From Labilithrix sp. (lineage in GTDB: Bacteria > Myxococcota_A > Polyangia > Polyangiales > Polyangiaceae): a stretch of 64,000 nucleotides of DNA. Positions within the stretch are counted from its first letter, which is position 1; every line of letters begins with the position of its first letter. Under the pieces are notes generated by a model. The model had not been told where the DNA came from, made no database searches, and was given only the letters and a program-made list of their open reading frames with translations. Below, piece by piece: positions 34,231 to 43,693 of the stretch. The position numbers were made by a program, and so were the translations under genes. The stretch is taken from assembly GCA_019637195.1 (NCBI GenBank), contig JAHBWA010000015.1, forward strand, positions 34,641 through 98,640. The letters are read 5' to 3'.

Positions 34231-35148
34231 ATGCGACGTCACGCGCTATGCCTTGCCTTCTGCCTCACTGCTCTCGGTGGAGGAATCTCCATTGCTTCGG
34301 CGCAGCAGCCGCAGCCGGCGACCACCGGAGGAGCAGCGACGGCGGCCCCGCCCGCGACGACGGCGGCAGGGGCGGGGACGGCGGCGCCCCCCGCAGCGGC
34401 GGGGACGGCGGCGGCGCCCGGGGCTGCGACGGCGCCCGGGGCTGCGACGGGGTCCGGGGCTGCGACGGGGTCCGGCACGCCGGTTGCGGCGGGCGCAGGG
34501 CCGGCGGTCCCGATCCCGGACAAGCCGGCCATGGACGGCGCCACGTACTCGGTGCGTCTCCGTGACCTCGAGGCGCGGGTCGACGAGCTGAAGGACCAGA
34601 TCCGCCGCAGCCACACCCGCCTCGCGCTGCTCTCCGACACGATCCTCTCGGGCGGCGCCGCCGGCTCGCGCGCCGAGGTGACGTTCAAGAACGAGATGTC
34701 GAGCGCCTTCCGCCTCACGCGGGCGCTCTTCGTGGTCGACGGCGCGGTCCAGTACAACCGGCAAGACGACACGGGCGCCCTCGCCGACCAGAAGGAGATC
34801 CCGATCTTCAACGGGTCGATGCCGCCGGGCGACCATACGGTTCAGGTCATCCTGAACTTCCAGGGCAACGGCTACGGCGTCTTCACCTACCTCCGCGGCT
34901 ACAAATTCGAGGTGAAGAGCGCGCACTCCTTCACGGCGGTCGAAGGCAAGACGCTCTCGCTCATCGCCACCGCCCTCGAGAAGGGCGGCGTGACCACGCC
35001 CCTCGAGCAGCGTCCGACGATCGAGTGGGGCGAGAAGATCGCCTCGCTCGGGCCGGGCGGTTCGGGCGCGTCGTCGCCGGTGAGGACCGAGGGCGGGGCC
35101 TCCCCGAGCGGCGCCTCCGGCTCGATCCAGATCGGGGGGGGGAAGTAA
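34231..35148 (+). CDS. Secreted protein with coiled coil and beta domain, first gene of envelope cluster
   Basis: 305 residues from ATG 34231 with AAAGGGA upstream. Signal peptide ending ASA (about residue 24), then 70 residues of Ala/Pro/Gly/Thr low complexity. A short coiled coil follows (SVRLRDLEARVDELKDQIRR), then a beta domain of about 100 residues (EVTFKNEMSSAFRLTRALFV; PPGDHTVQVILNFQGNGYG). The Ala/Pro part can mislead searches toward dihydrolipoamide acyltransferases; there is no lipoyl or catalytic domain. Probably periplasmic. The next gene starts two bases after the stop, so the two are tightly coupled. Confidence 0.75.
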   Translation: MRRHALCLAFCLTALGGGISIASAQQPQPATTGGAATAAPPATTAAGAGTAAPPAAAGTAAAPGAATAPGAATGSGAATGSGTPVAAGAGPAVPIPDKPAMDGATYSVRLRDLEARVDELKDQIRRSHTRLALLSDTILSGGAAGSRAEVTFKNEMSSAFRLTRALFVVDGAVQYNRQDDTGALADQKEIPIFNGSMPPGDHTVQVILNFQGNGYGVFTYLRGYKFEVKSAHSFTAVEGKTLSLIATALEKGGVTTPLEQRPTIEWGEKIASLGPGGSGASSPVRTEGGASPSGASGSIQIGGGK

Positions 35149-35150
35149 AC

Positions 35151-37580
35151 GTGCTGCGCAGGTTGCTTCACGCCGAGCGAGCGCGCCTCGCTCGGTGGAC
35201 GTCGTTGGGTGTCGCGCTGGCCGCGACGACCTTGGCGCCGGGCTCCGCGCTCGCGGCGAACGGGGACGCCGACGGCGCGAAGGCCGAGAGCGAGGTCGCC
35301 GCGGTCTCGAACGAGACCAGCGGCGTCCAGGCCGCCATCGAGAAGGCGAAGGGCCAGCGCTACACCGTCGAGCAGCGCCTCACCAACGGCGAGCTGCTCT
35401 ACCGCACGAAGGACTACCCGCGCGCGACCGTCGTCTTCAGCGAGATCCTCGAGGAGTTCCCGGACACGCCGTCGTACGTCGACGCGCTCTGGCTGCGCGG
35501 CGAGACGTTCTACGCGCAGAAGGAGTACCTCTCGGCGCGCCGCGACTACCGGCAGATCGTCGACCGCGGGAGCGAGCCGCGCTTCAGCCCCTACATGGGG
35601 CGCGCGCTCGCGCGCCTCGTCGACGTGTGCCTCCGCATCAACGACCTCGCCGGCCTCGACGAGGTCTTCGCCAAGCTGAACCAGGTGCCGCCCTCGCAGG
35701 TCGACGCCGGGCTCCAGTACGCGAAGGGCAAGGCGTACTACTTCAAGCGCGACTACTCGGACGCGTCCGCCGCGCTCCAGGCGGTGCCCAACGGGACGCC
35801 GTACACGCACCAGGCCCGCTACTTCCAGGGCATGGTCGCGATGAAGTCGGCGGCGCCCACGACGCCGCCGCCCCCGCCCGCGGGCTCTCCGCCGGACGCG
35901 ACCCTGCGCGTCCCTCGCGCGAACTACAAGCCGGCGATCGAGGCGTTCAAGATCGTCACCGACCTCGCGCCGGACACGCCGGAGCACCGGCAGGTCATCG
36001 ACCTGTCGTGGATGGCGATCGGCCGTCTCCACTACGAGATGGAGAACTACACGCAGGCCGCGGAGGCGTACTCGAAGGTCGGGCGCGAGTCGCCCGAGTT
36101 CAGCACGATGCTCTACGAGCTCGCCTGGGTGTATGTCCGCCTCGGCGACGTCCAGCGCGCCGAGCGCGCGCTCGAGGTCCTCCAGATCTCCGACCCCAGC
36201 TCGTCCCAGGCGGGCGACGCGACGCTCCTCCGCGCGGACCTCTTGCTCCGCGCCGGCGCCTTCGACAAGTCGCTCCAGCTCTACCTCAGCGTCCGCGAGG
36301 AGTACGAGCCGATGCGCATGAAGCTCGAGAGCTTCATCGAGCAGACGCCCGACCCGGCCGTCTACTACGACAAACTCTCGCAGCAGCAGCTCGACGTCCT
36401 CGATCAGGAGGACCAGCTCCCCAAGACGGCCGTGCGCTGGGCGCGCGAGGCCGAGGACGGGCCGATGGCCTTCGCGGTCATCGACGACGTCAACCAGTGC
36501 AAGCAGCTCATCCGCCAGAGCTACCTCCTCATCGACAAGCTCAACATCATCCTCAACGCCGCCAACCGCGTGCGGGCGTTCCCCGAGCTCCAGGCGGGCG
36601 AGGAGAAGGCCCTCTCGCTCATCAACCGCATCTCGAAGATGCGCCTGTCGCTCGCGAAAGGGCTCGACGACGAGGAGCCGAGCGATCTCTCGGGCGAGAT
36701 CGGGCAGGCCCGCGCCCAGCGGCGCGCGCTCCAGGCGCAGATGGGCCAGCTCCCGGTCGCCAGCGCGGAGTTCGCCGAGCGCGACTACCAGGGCATGCGC
36801 CAGTGGAACACCGTCTCGCAGGAGCTCACGCGCCGCGGGGTGGAGGTCGACTACCTCAACGCGACCATCAACGGCCTCCGCCGCATGCTCAAGGAGGACG
36901 CGCAGCGCGGCCTCGCGCGCGATCCGGCGTCGGTGAAGCGCTTCAACGACGAGCTCGACGAGAACGAGCGCCTCCTCAAGCAGAAGCAGGAGGAGCTCGT
37001 CGAGCTGCGCCGGCAGATCGAGATCGGCCGCGCGCAGATCGGCCTCGGCGACGGGCGCTACCAGAGCGACGCCCAGGCGCGCGTGACGTTCCGCGACGCG
37101 CTCGAGCGCGAGGTGCAGCTCGCCGCCCAGGGGCAGGGGGGCGGCGACGCGCAGCGTTACGCGGCGAAGGTCCAGCGCGCGCTCGAGCAGTCGCGCACGG
37201 TCGAGGACCGCCTCGTCCGGCAGTTCGCCGAGCTCGAGCAGCAGGTCGTCACGCGCCTCGGCGAGATGCAGGCGAAGGTCGAGACCGAGCGCCTCAAGAT
37301 CAACGACTACAACATGCAGCTCGGCGCGCTCGATCAGGAGGCCCACGCGCTCGTCGGGGAGGTCGCGAAGCGCAACTTCCTCGTCGTGCGCGACAAGATC
37401 CGCGGGATCGTCCTCCGCGCCGACGTCGGCATCACCGAGCAGGCGTGGGAGGTGCGCGAAGAGGAGCTCGAGCGCGTGCACAACCTGCAGACCGAGCGCG
37501 CCCGCGAAGAGCAGCTCCTCGACGAGGAGCTGCGCGAGGTGCTCGACGACGCCGGCGAGTCCACAGGACCGAAGCAGTGA
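35151..37580 (+). CDS. Periplasmic TPR protein with long coiled coil (glt-cluster type)
   Basis: 809 residues from GTG 35151, placed right after a G-rich ribosome site and two bases after the previous stop. Signal peptide (LGVALAATTLAPGSALAA). Residues of about 55-400 are TPR units (VEQRLTNGELLYRTKDYPRA; DTPSYVDALWLRGETFYAQK; IGRLHYEMENYTQAAEAY). From about 480 to the end it is largely heptad-patterned and rich in Glu, Gln, Arg and Leu, a long coiled coil. Large secreted TPR proteins of this kind build the periplasmic part of the M. xanthus Glt gliding machinery. It may be a GltD/GltI-related scaffold, though no one-to-one name is safe. Confidence 0.8.
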   Translation: MLRRLLHAERARLARWTSLGVALAATTLAPGSALAANGDADGAKAESEVAAVSNETSGVQAAIEKAKGQRYTVEQRLTNGELLYRTKDYPRATVVFSEILEEFPDTPSYVDALWLRGETFYAQKEYLSARRDYRQIVDRGSEPRFSPYMGRALARLVDVCLRINDLAGLDEVFAKLNQVPPSQVDAGLQYAKGKAYYFKRDYSDASAALQAVPNGTPYTHQARYFQGMVAMKSAAPTTPPPPPAGSPPDATLRVPRANYKPAIEAFKIVTDLAPDTPEHRQVIDLSWMAIGRLHYEMENYTQAAEAYSKVGRESPEFSTMLYELAWVYVRLGDVQRAERALEVLQISDPSSSQAGDATLLRADLLLRAGAFDKSLQLYLSVREEYEPMRMKLESFIEQTPDPAVYYDKLSQQQLDVLDQEDQLPKTAVRWAREAEDGPMAFAVIDDVNQCKQLIRQSYLLIDKLNIILNAANRVRAFPELQAGEEKALSLINRISKMRLSLAKGLDDEEPSDLSGEIGQARAQRRALQAQMGQLPVASAEFAERDYQGMRQWNTVSQELTRRGVEVDYLNATINGLRRMLKEDAQRGLARDPASVKRFNDELDENERLLKQKQEELVELRRQIEIGRAQIGLGDGRYQSDAQARVTFRDALEREVQLAAQGQGGGDAQRYAAKVQRALEQSRTVEDRLVRQFAELEQQVVTRLGEMQAKVETERLKINDYNMQLGALDQEAHALVGEVAKRNFLVVRDKIRGIVLRADVGITEQAWEVREEELERVHNLQTERAREEQLLDEELREVLDDAGESTGPKQ

Positions 37581-37603
37581 TCTCCGTTCCGAGAAAAGGC
37601 GCG

Positions 37604-40600
37604 ATGAAGAAGGATTCGACGAGCTCGGGCGTTCACCATCGCTCGCCCGGCGCGGGCCGCGAGCGGACCGCGCGCGGCGTCACGCGCGCGATCGGCGCGG
37701 CGCTCGCGGGCGTGCTGGCGCTCGGCGCCGTGTCGCTGGCGTCGTCCGACGTCCACGCGCAGCAGGCGGACGCGGGCGCGACGGCCTCGGTCGGCGACGG
37801 CGGCGTGCTGCCGGACCTCTCGACTGGCGACGCCGGCGCGGCGAACCCCGCTTCGGCGGGCGACGCCGGGACGAGCAGCGTGCTCAGCGCGGCGGCGCAG
37901 CAGCGGAAGCTCTACCCGCCGCCTCCGCCTCCGACGCCAGCGCAGATCGCGGCGCTCGAGGCGCTGAAGCAGCAGGTCGACGTCTACGAGAAGGGCGCGA
38001 AGGAGTACCGCGACACCGTCACGACGATCATCAAGCTCCACTACGAGACGAAGAAGAAGGAGGTCCTCTCCGGCCTCGATCGCGAGATCGCCATCGAGAA
38101 GGCCGAGCTGAAGAAGGCGCGCGAGATCGCGATCCGCCGGCTCGAGGAGTTCATCGCCACCTACAGCGGCCCGCGCTCGCACCCCGAGGCGACGCCCGAC
38201 GCGATGTACCGCCTCGCCGCGCTCTACGAGGAGCGGGCCCGCTCCGAGGACGCCACCGTGCCGCTCGAGGAGGCGCTGAAGGACGCGATCCGCCTCTACA
38301 AGCGCGTCATCGCCGAGTTCCCGAAGTACCGCGAGATCGCGGGGATCTACTACTTCCTCGGCCACGCGCTGAACGACTCGGGCCGCATGCCCGAGTCGCA
38401 GCAGGTCTGGCGCTCGCTCGTCTGCCAGAACCACTTCCCGTACCCGACGAAGGTCGATCCGAAGGATCCCGAGAAGGACCTCGTCACGCCGATGCCCCAG
38501 GACGCCGACGAGGCGTACTGGAACCAGTGGCGCCGCAAGTACAACAACCCGAAGTCGCCGACGCGCGGCAACAAGGAGACCGTCTACGAGGAGGTCTACC
38601 CCGAGGACTGCACGTTCATCGCGCAGCCCGCGCTCCGACCGGGCGAGGACCCGAAGTACGTCGCCGAGGTCTGGTGGCAGATCGGCAACTGGGAGTTCGA
38701 CCAGCTCGACTTCGCCAGCGGCGTGACCAAGGAAGATCCCGCCGCGGTCTGGGGCTACAACCGCGCCGCCAGCGCCTACACGCGCGGCATGAAGTACAAG
38801 AAGCCGCCGCTCTTCGGCGTCGCGCTCTACAAGTACGCCTGGACGCTCTTCAAGCAGCAGCGCTACGAGCTCGCGACCAAGGAGTTCGTGAACCTCCTCC
38901 TCTACACCGACGAGCAGGAGAAGGTCACCGGCGACCGCGGCGCCGACTTCCGCGGCGAGGCGTACACGTACATCGCCGGCTCGCTCACGAACGTCGACTT
39001 CAAGGGACCGGAGGAGTGGGAGCCGTACATCATGCGGCCCGACATCCTCGACACCGAGCCGAACCCCGACCGGGCCGAGCAGAAGCTCCGCGTCGCGATC
39101 GACCGCGTGAAGGATCCGGCGCTGATCCCGCAGGACAAGCCGTGGACCATCGAGGTCTACCGCGCGCTCGGCTACGAGTTCCGGAGCCTCAACCAGTTCA
39201 AGAACGCCATCGAGGTCTACGAGACCATGCTCCAGCGGTGGCCGATGGATCCGACGGCCCCGGACACGCAGTACGCGATCGCCGAGACGTACGACCAGAT
39301 GAACGTCACGAAGCGCCCCGGCACGCCGGAGCACGACGCGACGGCGCAGAAGGCGCTCGAGGCGCGCACGAAGCTCGCGAACTACATCGGCAACACGCCG
39401 TGGGTCGACGCCAACAAGGACAACCCAGCGGCCATCCAGAACGCCGAGCGCCTGGTGCGCGGCGGCCTCCGCCAGGCGGCGGCGCAGCACACGAACAACG
39501 CGAAGGCGGCGCTGATCGCGGCCTCGGAGACGAGCGATCCCGGCCGTCAGATCGAGCTCTTGTCCCGCGCCGCCACCGAGTACAAGCTCGCGGCGACCGG
39601 CTGGCAGGGCTACCTGAAGCAGGACGAGAACGCGCCCGACGCCTACGAGTCGCGCTACTGGAACGCGGACGCGCGCCGCAACTACGTGCGCATCCAGGTG
39701 AAGCTCCACGAGGTCGCGCCGAGGCTCTACCCCGAGCCGAGCAAGCGCGACATCGACGAGGCGCTGCTCGCCGCGATCGAGGTGCGCGACTCGAACGAGG
39801 ACGACAAGTACCTCGACAACGCCGCCTTCTTCGCCGTCGACGTCAGCGACGTCGATCGCGACCTCGCCTACGGCCGCTTCGCCGAGACGCGCGGCACCGC
39901 CGGGATCGAGAAGCGCGACGACGTGAGGTTCGACAGCGCCGACGAGGGCACGCGCAACGTCGTGCGCGACGTCATCCCGCCGGTCGTGCTCCAGAGCATG
40001 ACCGCGCGCGACGAGTACGTCCGCGCCGTCCCGCCGAGCCTCGATCCGCAGCAGCGCGGCCTCGAGTACCAGTACTACGTCGCCGAGCAGTACTTCCTCT
40101 ACGGGCACTGGGACGTGGCGCGCCAGCGCTACGAGGCCATGTGGAAGGACAACTGCAAGAAGAACGAGTACGGCTACAAGGCGTGGGAGCGGCTCATCAC
40201 GATGGCCGCCAAGTCGCGCGACGCCGAGGAGTCGCTCCGCCTCGCCGAGGCCGAGAAGAACAACTCGTGCGCGTACAACCCCGAGCAGACCGCGCAGGCG
40301 TCCGGCATCATCAAGCCCATCGGGCAAGAGGCCGCCTACGTGAAGGCGCGCGCGAAGTTCGAGGAGGCGCGGAAGGCGCCGCCCGGTCCGGAGAAGAACC
40401 GGCTCTGGCGCGAGGCCGCGGCGCTCTACGAGCAAGCGCTCGGCGCGGCCCCCGGCCGTGACGAGGCGCCCGAGGGCGCGATGAACGCCGCGTACGCCTA
40501 CAAGCAGGTCGGCGAGTACAACAAGGCGATCGAGCTCTACAACCGCTTCATCAGCGAGTACGGCTCGAACGAGCGCCTGAACGCCCTGCAGAAGGGCGAC

Positions 40601-41914
40601 CCGAAGACGAAGGCCGCGCCCGATCCGAAGCGGTACGCCGAGCGCGTGAAGTACCTCGGCGACGCCTACGACGCGCTCGGGACCACGTACTACTCGTTCT
40701 TCAACTACACGCGCGCGGCCGAGACCTACGAGAAGGTCTCGACTAACGAGCGCTTCGACGAGGCGAAGCGGCGCGACGCGGCGAAGAACGCGATGATCCT
40801 CTACGCGAACATGGGTCAGCGCGACAAGATGCTCGCCGAGCACCGGACCCTCGTGCGCCTTCGCCCGACGGCAGAGGACAAGGCGGACGCCGACTACCGC
40901 GTGGCCTCGTTCGACTTCAAGCAGTGGGACCCTAAGGGCTCCGACAGCGGATCGAACCGCCAGAACCGGACGCAGGGCGAGGGCGCGCTGATGACGTACT
41001 ACCAGGCGAACCGGAACAACGCCGGCGCCGGCAAGTACGTCGTCGAGGCCGCGTACTCGATCGCCAAGATGAAGCGCGCGGGCGGGGAGGGCGACTGGCG
41101 GAACTGGCTCTCCAGCACCGTCGCCGCTTGGGAAAGCCTCCGCGCGCGCAGCGGCGCCGAGGCCCAGAAGCCGCCGTACGTCGACTACGCGGCCGAGGCC
41201 GCGTTCACGCTCCTCGACGAGGAGATCTCGTCGAAGTACGACGTCGCCTCGAAGCACACCTACCCGTCGACGGTGCCCGAGATCCTCGGCGCGGTCGACG
41301 CGAACGGGAAGGTGACGAAGAAGGGCAAGTACCAGGTCAACGCCGAGGAAGCCCAGAAGTGGGATCTCCGGCTCGAGAACGAGGTCATCAAGAAGTACGA
41401 GTCGCTCGAGTGGGTGCCGGCGGCCTTCGCGCGGCAGGGCGCGATCTTCGACACGCTCCGCTCCGGCCTCTACAACACCGTCAAGGTGAAGCTCTTCGAC
41501 GCTCAGGGCGAGCGGGTCCTCAACACGATGCGCAACAGCGGGCGCGACGACCTCATGAACAAGGCCGACGAGCTCGAGGACAAGGCGAAGGACTTCTGGC
41601 GCGGAAAGAAGCAGCAGGAGCTCGACGCGGCCGACGAGGTCATGGTCCGCCGCTACGCGACCTCGGTGTCGTACGCGCGGAAGTACAACGTGAAGAACCC
41701 GGCGATCACGAAGGCCATCGGGCGGCTCGCGTACTACACGGACATCATCGGCGACGCGAAGATGCAGCAGTACGTCACCAACGCGCCCGATCCGACCACC
41801 AAGGGCGCGACGAAGCTCTCGTACTCGCCGAACCAGTACGTCCAGACGCGGCCGGGGCTCACGGCGCTCCCGCCGGCGCAGGGCAACTCGAACCCGCTCC
41901 CGGCGGCGCCCTGA
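37604..41914 (+). CDS. Very large secreted TPR protein (AgmU/GltD-like)
   Basis: 1436 residues. ATG 37604 follows AAAAGG; GTG 37577, overlapping the previous stop (GTGA), is an alternative. A basic N-region precedes the hydrophobic segment and the cleavage site near VHAQQ (residue 52). An Ala/Gly linker and a coiled coil (about 110-165) follow, then TPR repeats over most of the length (YRLAALYEERARSEDATVPL; YRALGYEFRSLNQFKNAIEV; NAAYAYKQVGEYNKAIELYN). Many Tyr and Trp in the repeats suggest a rigid superhelix. By size, location and TPR content it most resembles M. xanthus AgmU (GltD). It ends NSNPLPAAP. Confidence 0.8.
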   Translation: MKKDSTSSGVHHRSPGAGRERTARGVTRAIGAALAGVLALGAVSLASSDVHAQQADAGATASVGDGGVLPDLSTGDAGAANPASAGDAGTSSVLSAAAQQRKLYPPPPPPTPAQIAALEALKQQVDVYEKGAKEYRDTVTTIIKLHYETKKKEVLSGLDREIAIEKAELKKAREIAIRRLEEFIATYSGPRSHPEATPDAMYRLAALYEERARSEDATVPLEEALKDAIRLYKRVIAEFPKYREIAGIYYFLGHALNDSGRMPESQQVWRSLVCQNHFPYPTKVDPKDPEKDLVTPMPQDADEAYWNQWRRKYNNPKSPTRGNKETVYEEVYPEDCTFIAQPALRPGEDPKYVAEVWWQIGNWEFDQLDFASGVTKEDPAAVWGYNRAASAYTRGMKYKKPPLFGVALYKYAWTLFKQQRYELATKEFVNLLLYTDEQEKVTGDRGADFRGEAYTYIAGSLTNVDFKGPEEWEPYIMRPDILDTEPNPDRAEQKLRVAIDRVKDPALIPQDKPWTIEVYRALGYEFRSLNQFKNAIEVYETMLQRWPMDPTAPDTQYAIAETYDQMNVTKRPGTPEHDATAQKALEARTKLANYIGNTPWVDANKDNPAAIQNAERLVRGGLRQAAAQHTNNAKAALIAASETSDPGRQIELLSRAATEYKLAATGWQGYLKQDENAPDAYESRYWNADARRNYVRIQVKLHEVAPRLYPEPSKRDIDEALLAAIEVRDSNEDDKYLDNAAFFAVDVSDVDRDLAYGRFAETRGTAGIEKRDDVRFDSADEGTRNVVRDVIPPVVLQSMTARDEYVRAVPPSLDPQQRGLEYQYYVAEQYFLYGHWDVARQRYEAMWKDNCKKNEYGYKAWERLITMAAKSRDAEESLRLAEAEKNNSCAYNPEQTAQASGIIKPIGQEAAYVKARAKFEEARKAPPGPEKNRLWREAAALYEQALGAAPGRDEAPEGAMNAAYAYKQVGEYNKAIELYNRFISEYGSNERLNALQKGDPKTKAAPDPKRYAERVKYLGDAYDALGTTYYSFFNYTRAAETYEKVSTNERFDEAKRRDAAKNAMILYANMGQRDKMLAEHRTLVRLRPTAEDKADADYRVASFDFKQWDPKGSDSGSNRQNRTQGEGALMTYYQANRNNAGAGKYVVEAAYSIAKMKRAGGEGDWRNWLSSTVAAWESLRARSGAEAQKPPYVDYAAEAAFTLLDEEISSKYDVASKHTYPSTVPEILGAVDANGKVTKKGKYQVNAEEAQKWDLRLENEVIKKYESLEWVPAAFARQGAIFDTLRSGLYNTVKVKLFDAQGERVLNTMRNSGRDDLMNKADELEDKAKDFWRGKKQQELDAADEVMVRRYATSVSYARKYNVKNPAITKAIGRLAYYTDIIGDAKMQQYVTNAPDPTTKGATKLSYSPNQYVQTRPGLTALPPAQGNSNPLPAAP

Positions 41915-41946
41915 GCCGGGCGGACGCCGCCACCGAGGACCGAACC

Positions 41947-43239
41947 ATGCGAAGCACCCTCAAGACGTTCTCCTCCGCGGTCGCCGCGAGCCTCCTCCTG
42001 ACGCTCGCGGCGTGCGGCGGCGCGGACAAGCGCGTCGTCCCGCCGGCGAAGGACGCGCCCGCGGGCACGCCGGTCATGACCGAGGGCGGCAGCCAGGTCG
42101 GCGTCGTCGACAGCGCCGGCGGCTCCGGCCTCACCGGGACCGCGCTCAGCCGCTACGAAGAGGGCTGGAAGGCCTGGCTGAGCGGCGATCTCCAGACCGC
42201 GAAGAAGAAGTTCCAGGAGGCGCAGTCGGCCGACCCGAAGTCCGCGTCGCCGCCGTATTCGCTCGGCATCGTGCTCGAGCGCCTCGGCGACGTCTCGGGC
42301 GCGCAGCAGTCGTACCGGAGCGCCTTCGCGGCCAACCCGGCGCACGAGATCTCGATGTGCGCCTACGCGCTGTCGCTCGCGAACGCGGGGCACGCCGGCG
42401 AGGCCGACACCTTCATCACCGACAAGCGCAACAAGCGGAAGGACTCGCCGCGGCTCACCGCGTGCGGCGCGGAGCTGAAGAGCATCGCGAAGGATCACGG
42501 TACGGCGCAGCAGCTCGCGCAGGACGCGCTCCGGATGGATCCGGACTTCAAAGACGCGATGGTCACGATCGCCCGCGACCACTACCGCGCGCGCAAGCTC
42601 GACCTGGCGAAGTACGCGCTCCAGGCGATCCTCGAGGGCTTCGGCGACGCGAGCCCGGCGCGCGACAAGGACAACGCCGAGGCGCGCCTGCTCCGCGGGC
42701 TCATCTACCGCGAGGGCGGCGCGCGCGCGGTCGCGCTCACCGACTTCGAGGCCGCGGTGAAGCGGCGGCCGGACCTCGTCGAGGCGCTCATCAACCTCGG
42801 CTCGATGCGCCTCGAGGCGGGCAACGCGACCGAGGCGCTGCCGGTCCTCGAGAGCGCGACGCGCTTCGCGCCGAACAACGCGATCGCGCACCTGAACCTG
42901 GGCGACTGCTACCGCCTCCTCGGTCGCTACGCCGACGCCAAGAAGCACTTCGACCTCGCGCTGTCGCGCGACTCGAGCCTCGCCGCGGCGCACTACGACC
43001 TCGGCCTGATGTACCTGACGGCGCCGACGATCCCCGGCAACACGGCCGACAGCCAGGTGGCGACGGCGATCAAGGAGCTCGAGACCTACCGCACGATGCG
43101 CGGCCCGAAGGCGCCACCGGGCGTCCAGGACGACATCGACGATCTCATCGCTCGGGCGAAGGCGAAGCAGGCGGAGCTGAAGCAGACCCCCGCCGCCGCC
43201 GCCGCCCCCGCCGCTGGCGCGCCCGCCACGAAGAAGTAA
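41947..43239 (+). CDS. TPR lipoprotein (AglT/GltE-like)
   Basis: 430 residues. Lipobox LAAC (Cys23). After a 40-residue linker come at least five TPR units: RYEEGWKAWLSGDLQTAKKK, PPYSLGIVLERLGDVSGAQQ, ARLLRGLIYREGGARAVALT, ALINLGSMRLEAGNATEALP and AHLNLGDCYRLLGRYADAKK. An Ala/Pro/Lys tail ends it. A TPR protein of this size directly after the large TPR protein matches M. xanthus AglT (GltE), needed for gliding. Residues after Cys23 are Gly-Gly, so outer-membrane sorting is allowed. It starts 32 bases after the preceding stop. Confidence 0.8.
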   Translation: MRSTLKTFSSAVAASLLLTLAACGGADKRVVPPAKDAPAGTPVMTEGGSQVGVVDSAGGSGLTGTALSRYEEGWKAWLSGDLQTAKKKFQEAQSADPKSASPPYSLGIVLERLGDVSGAQQSYRSAFAANPAHEISMCAYALSLANAGHAGEADTFITDKRNKRKDSPRLTACGAELKSIAKDHGTAQQLAQDALRMDPDFKDAMVTIARDHYRARKLDLAKYALQAILEGFGDASPARDKDNAEARLLRGLIYREGGARAVALTDFEAAVKRRPDLVEALINLGSMRLEAGNATEALPVLESATRFAPNNAIAHLNLGDCYRLLGRYADAKKHFDLALSRDSSLAAAHYDLGLMYLTAPTIPGNTADSQVATAIKELETYRTMRGPKAPPGVQDDIDDLIARAKAKQAELKQTPAAAAAPAAGAPATKK

Positions 43240-43317
43240 CCTGGTGTGGCGCCCTCCGCGCCGACCGTCTCCGCTCCACCGCCCGATCCAGGACGCACCG
43301 AAGAAAGAGCTGCTCCC

Positions 43318-43566
43318 ATGACCCGCACGACCCTCGGTTTCCTCGCTGCACCGCTCGTCCTGGCCGCGCTCCTCGTCGCCGACGACGCGTCCGCGCAGCA
43401 GAAGGGCGGCGTGATCACGATCAACGAGGTCACGATCGTCGGCCGCGTGCAGAAGCCGGTCGCTTCGGTCGACGTCAGCAAGATTCAGCCGAAGCTCACG
43501 CTCGCGGAGCTCCGGCAGCCGTTCCTCGATCGCATCGAGGAGGCGGCGCGGAAAGACCCGTTCTGA
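43318..43566 (+). CDS. Small periplasmic protein (GltF-like position)
   Basis: 82 residues from ATG 43318. Signal peptide with cleavage after DASA (about residue 24). The mature 58 residues are highly charged and compact (GVITINEVTIVGRVQKPVAS, then a helix LRQPFLDRIEEAARKDPF). The segment ITINEVTIVGRVQKP looks like one conserved beta hairpin. In M. xanthus a small secreted gene, gltF, lies between aglT and pglI, the same position as here; sequence identity was not checked. The short length and strong signal peptide make it easy to miss. Confidence 0.65.
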   Translation: MTRTTLGFLAAPLVLAALLVADDASAQQKGGVITINEVTIVGRVQKPVASVDVSKIQPKLTLAELRQPFLDRIEEAARKDPF

Positions 43567-43693
43567 TCGTGCGCTCCGGCGACGTCGACCGAGCGGCGAC
43601 TGCGCTCGGCTCGCGACGGCGCGACGGGCGACCCGAGGCGGCGCGCCGGTCGACCGCGCGAGCAGGCGCGGCGCGACCGCGCGACGGGGCCAC

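Noticed and set aside
34231..35148. Dihydrolipoamide acetyltransferase
   Set aside because: Only the Ala/Pro linker resembles such enzymes; lipoyl and catalytic domains are missing and a signal peptide is present.
37334..41257. Open frame of about 1307 codons antisense to the large TPR gene
   Set aside because: Composition is Arg/Val/Leu/Asp-rich and without motifs, while the plus strand has clear TPR repeats and a signal peptide.
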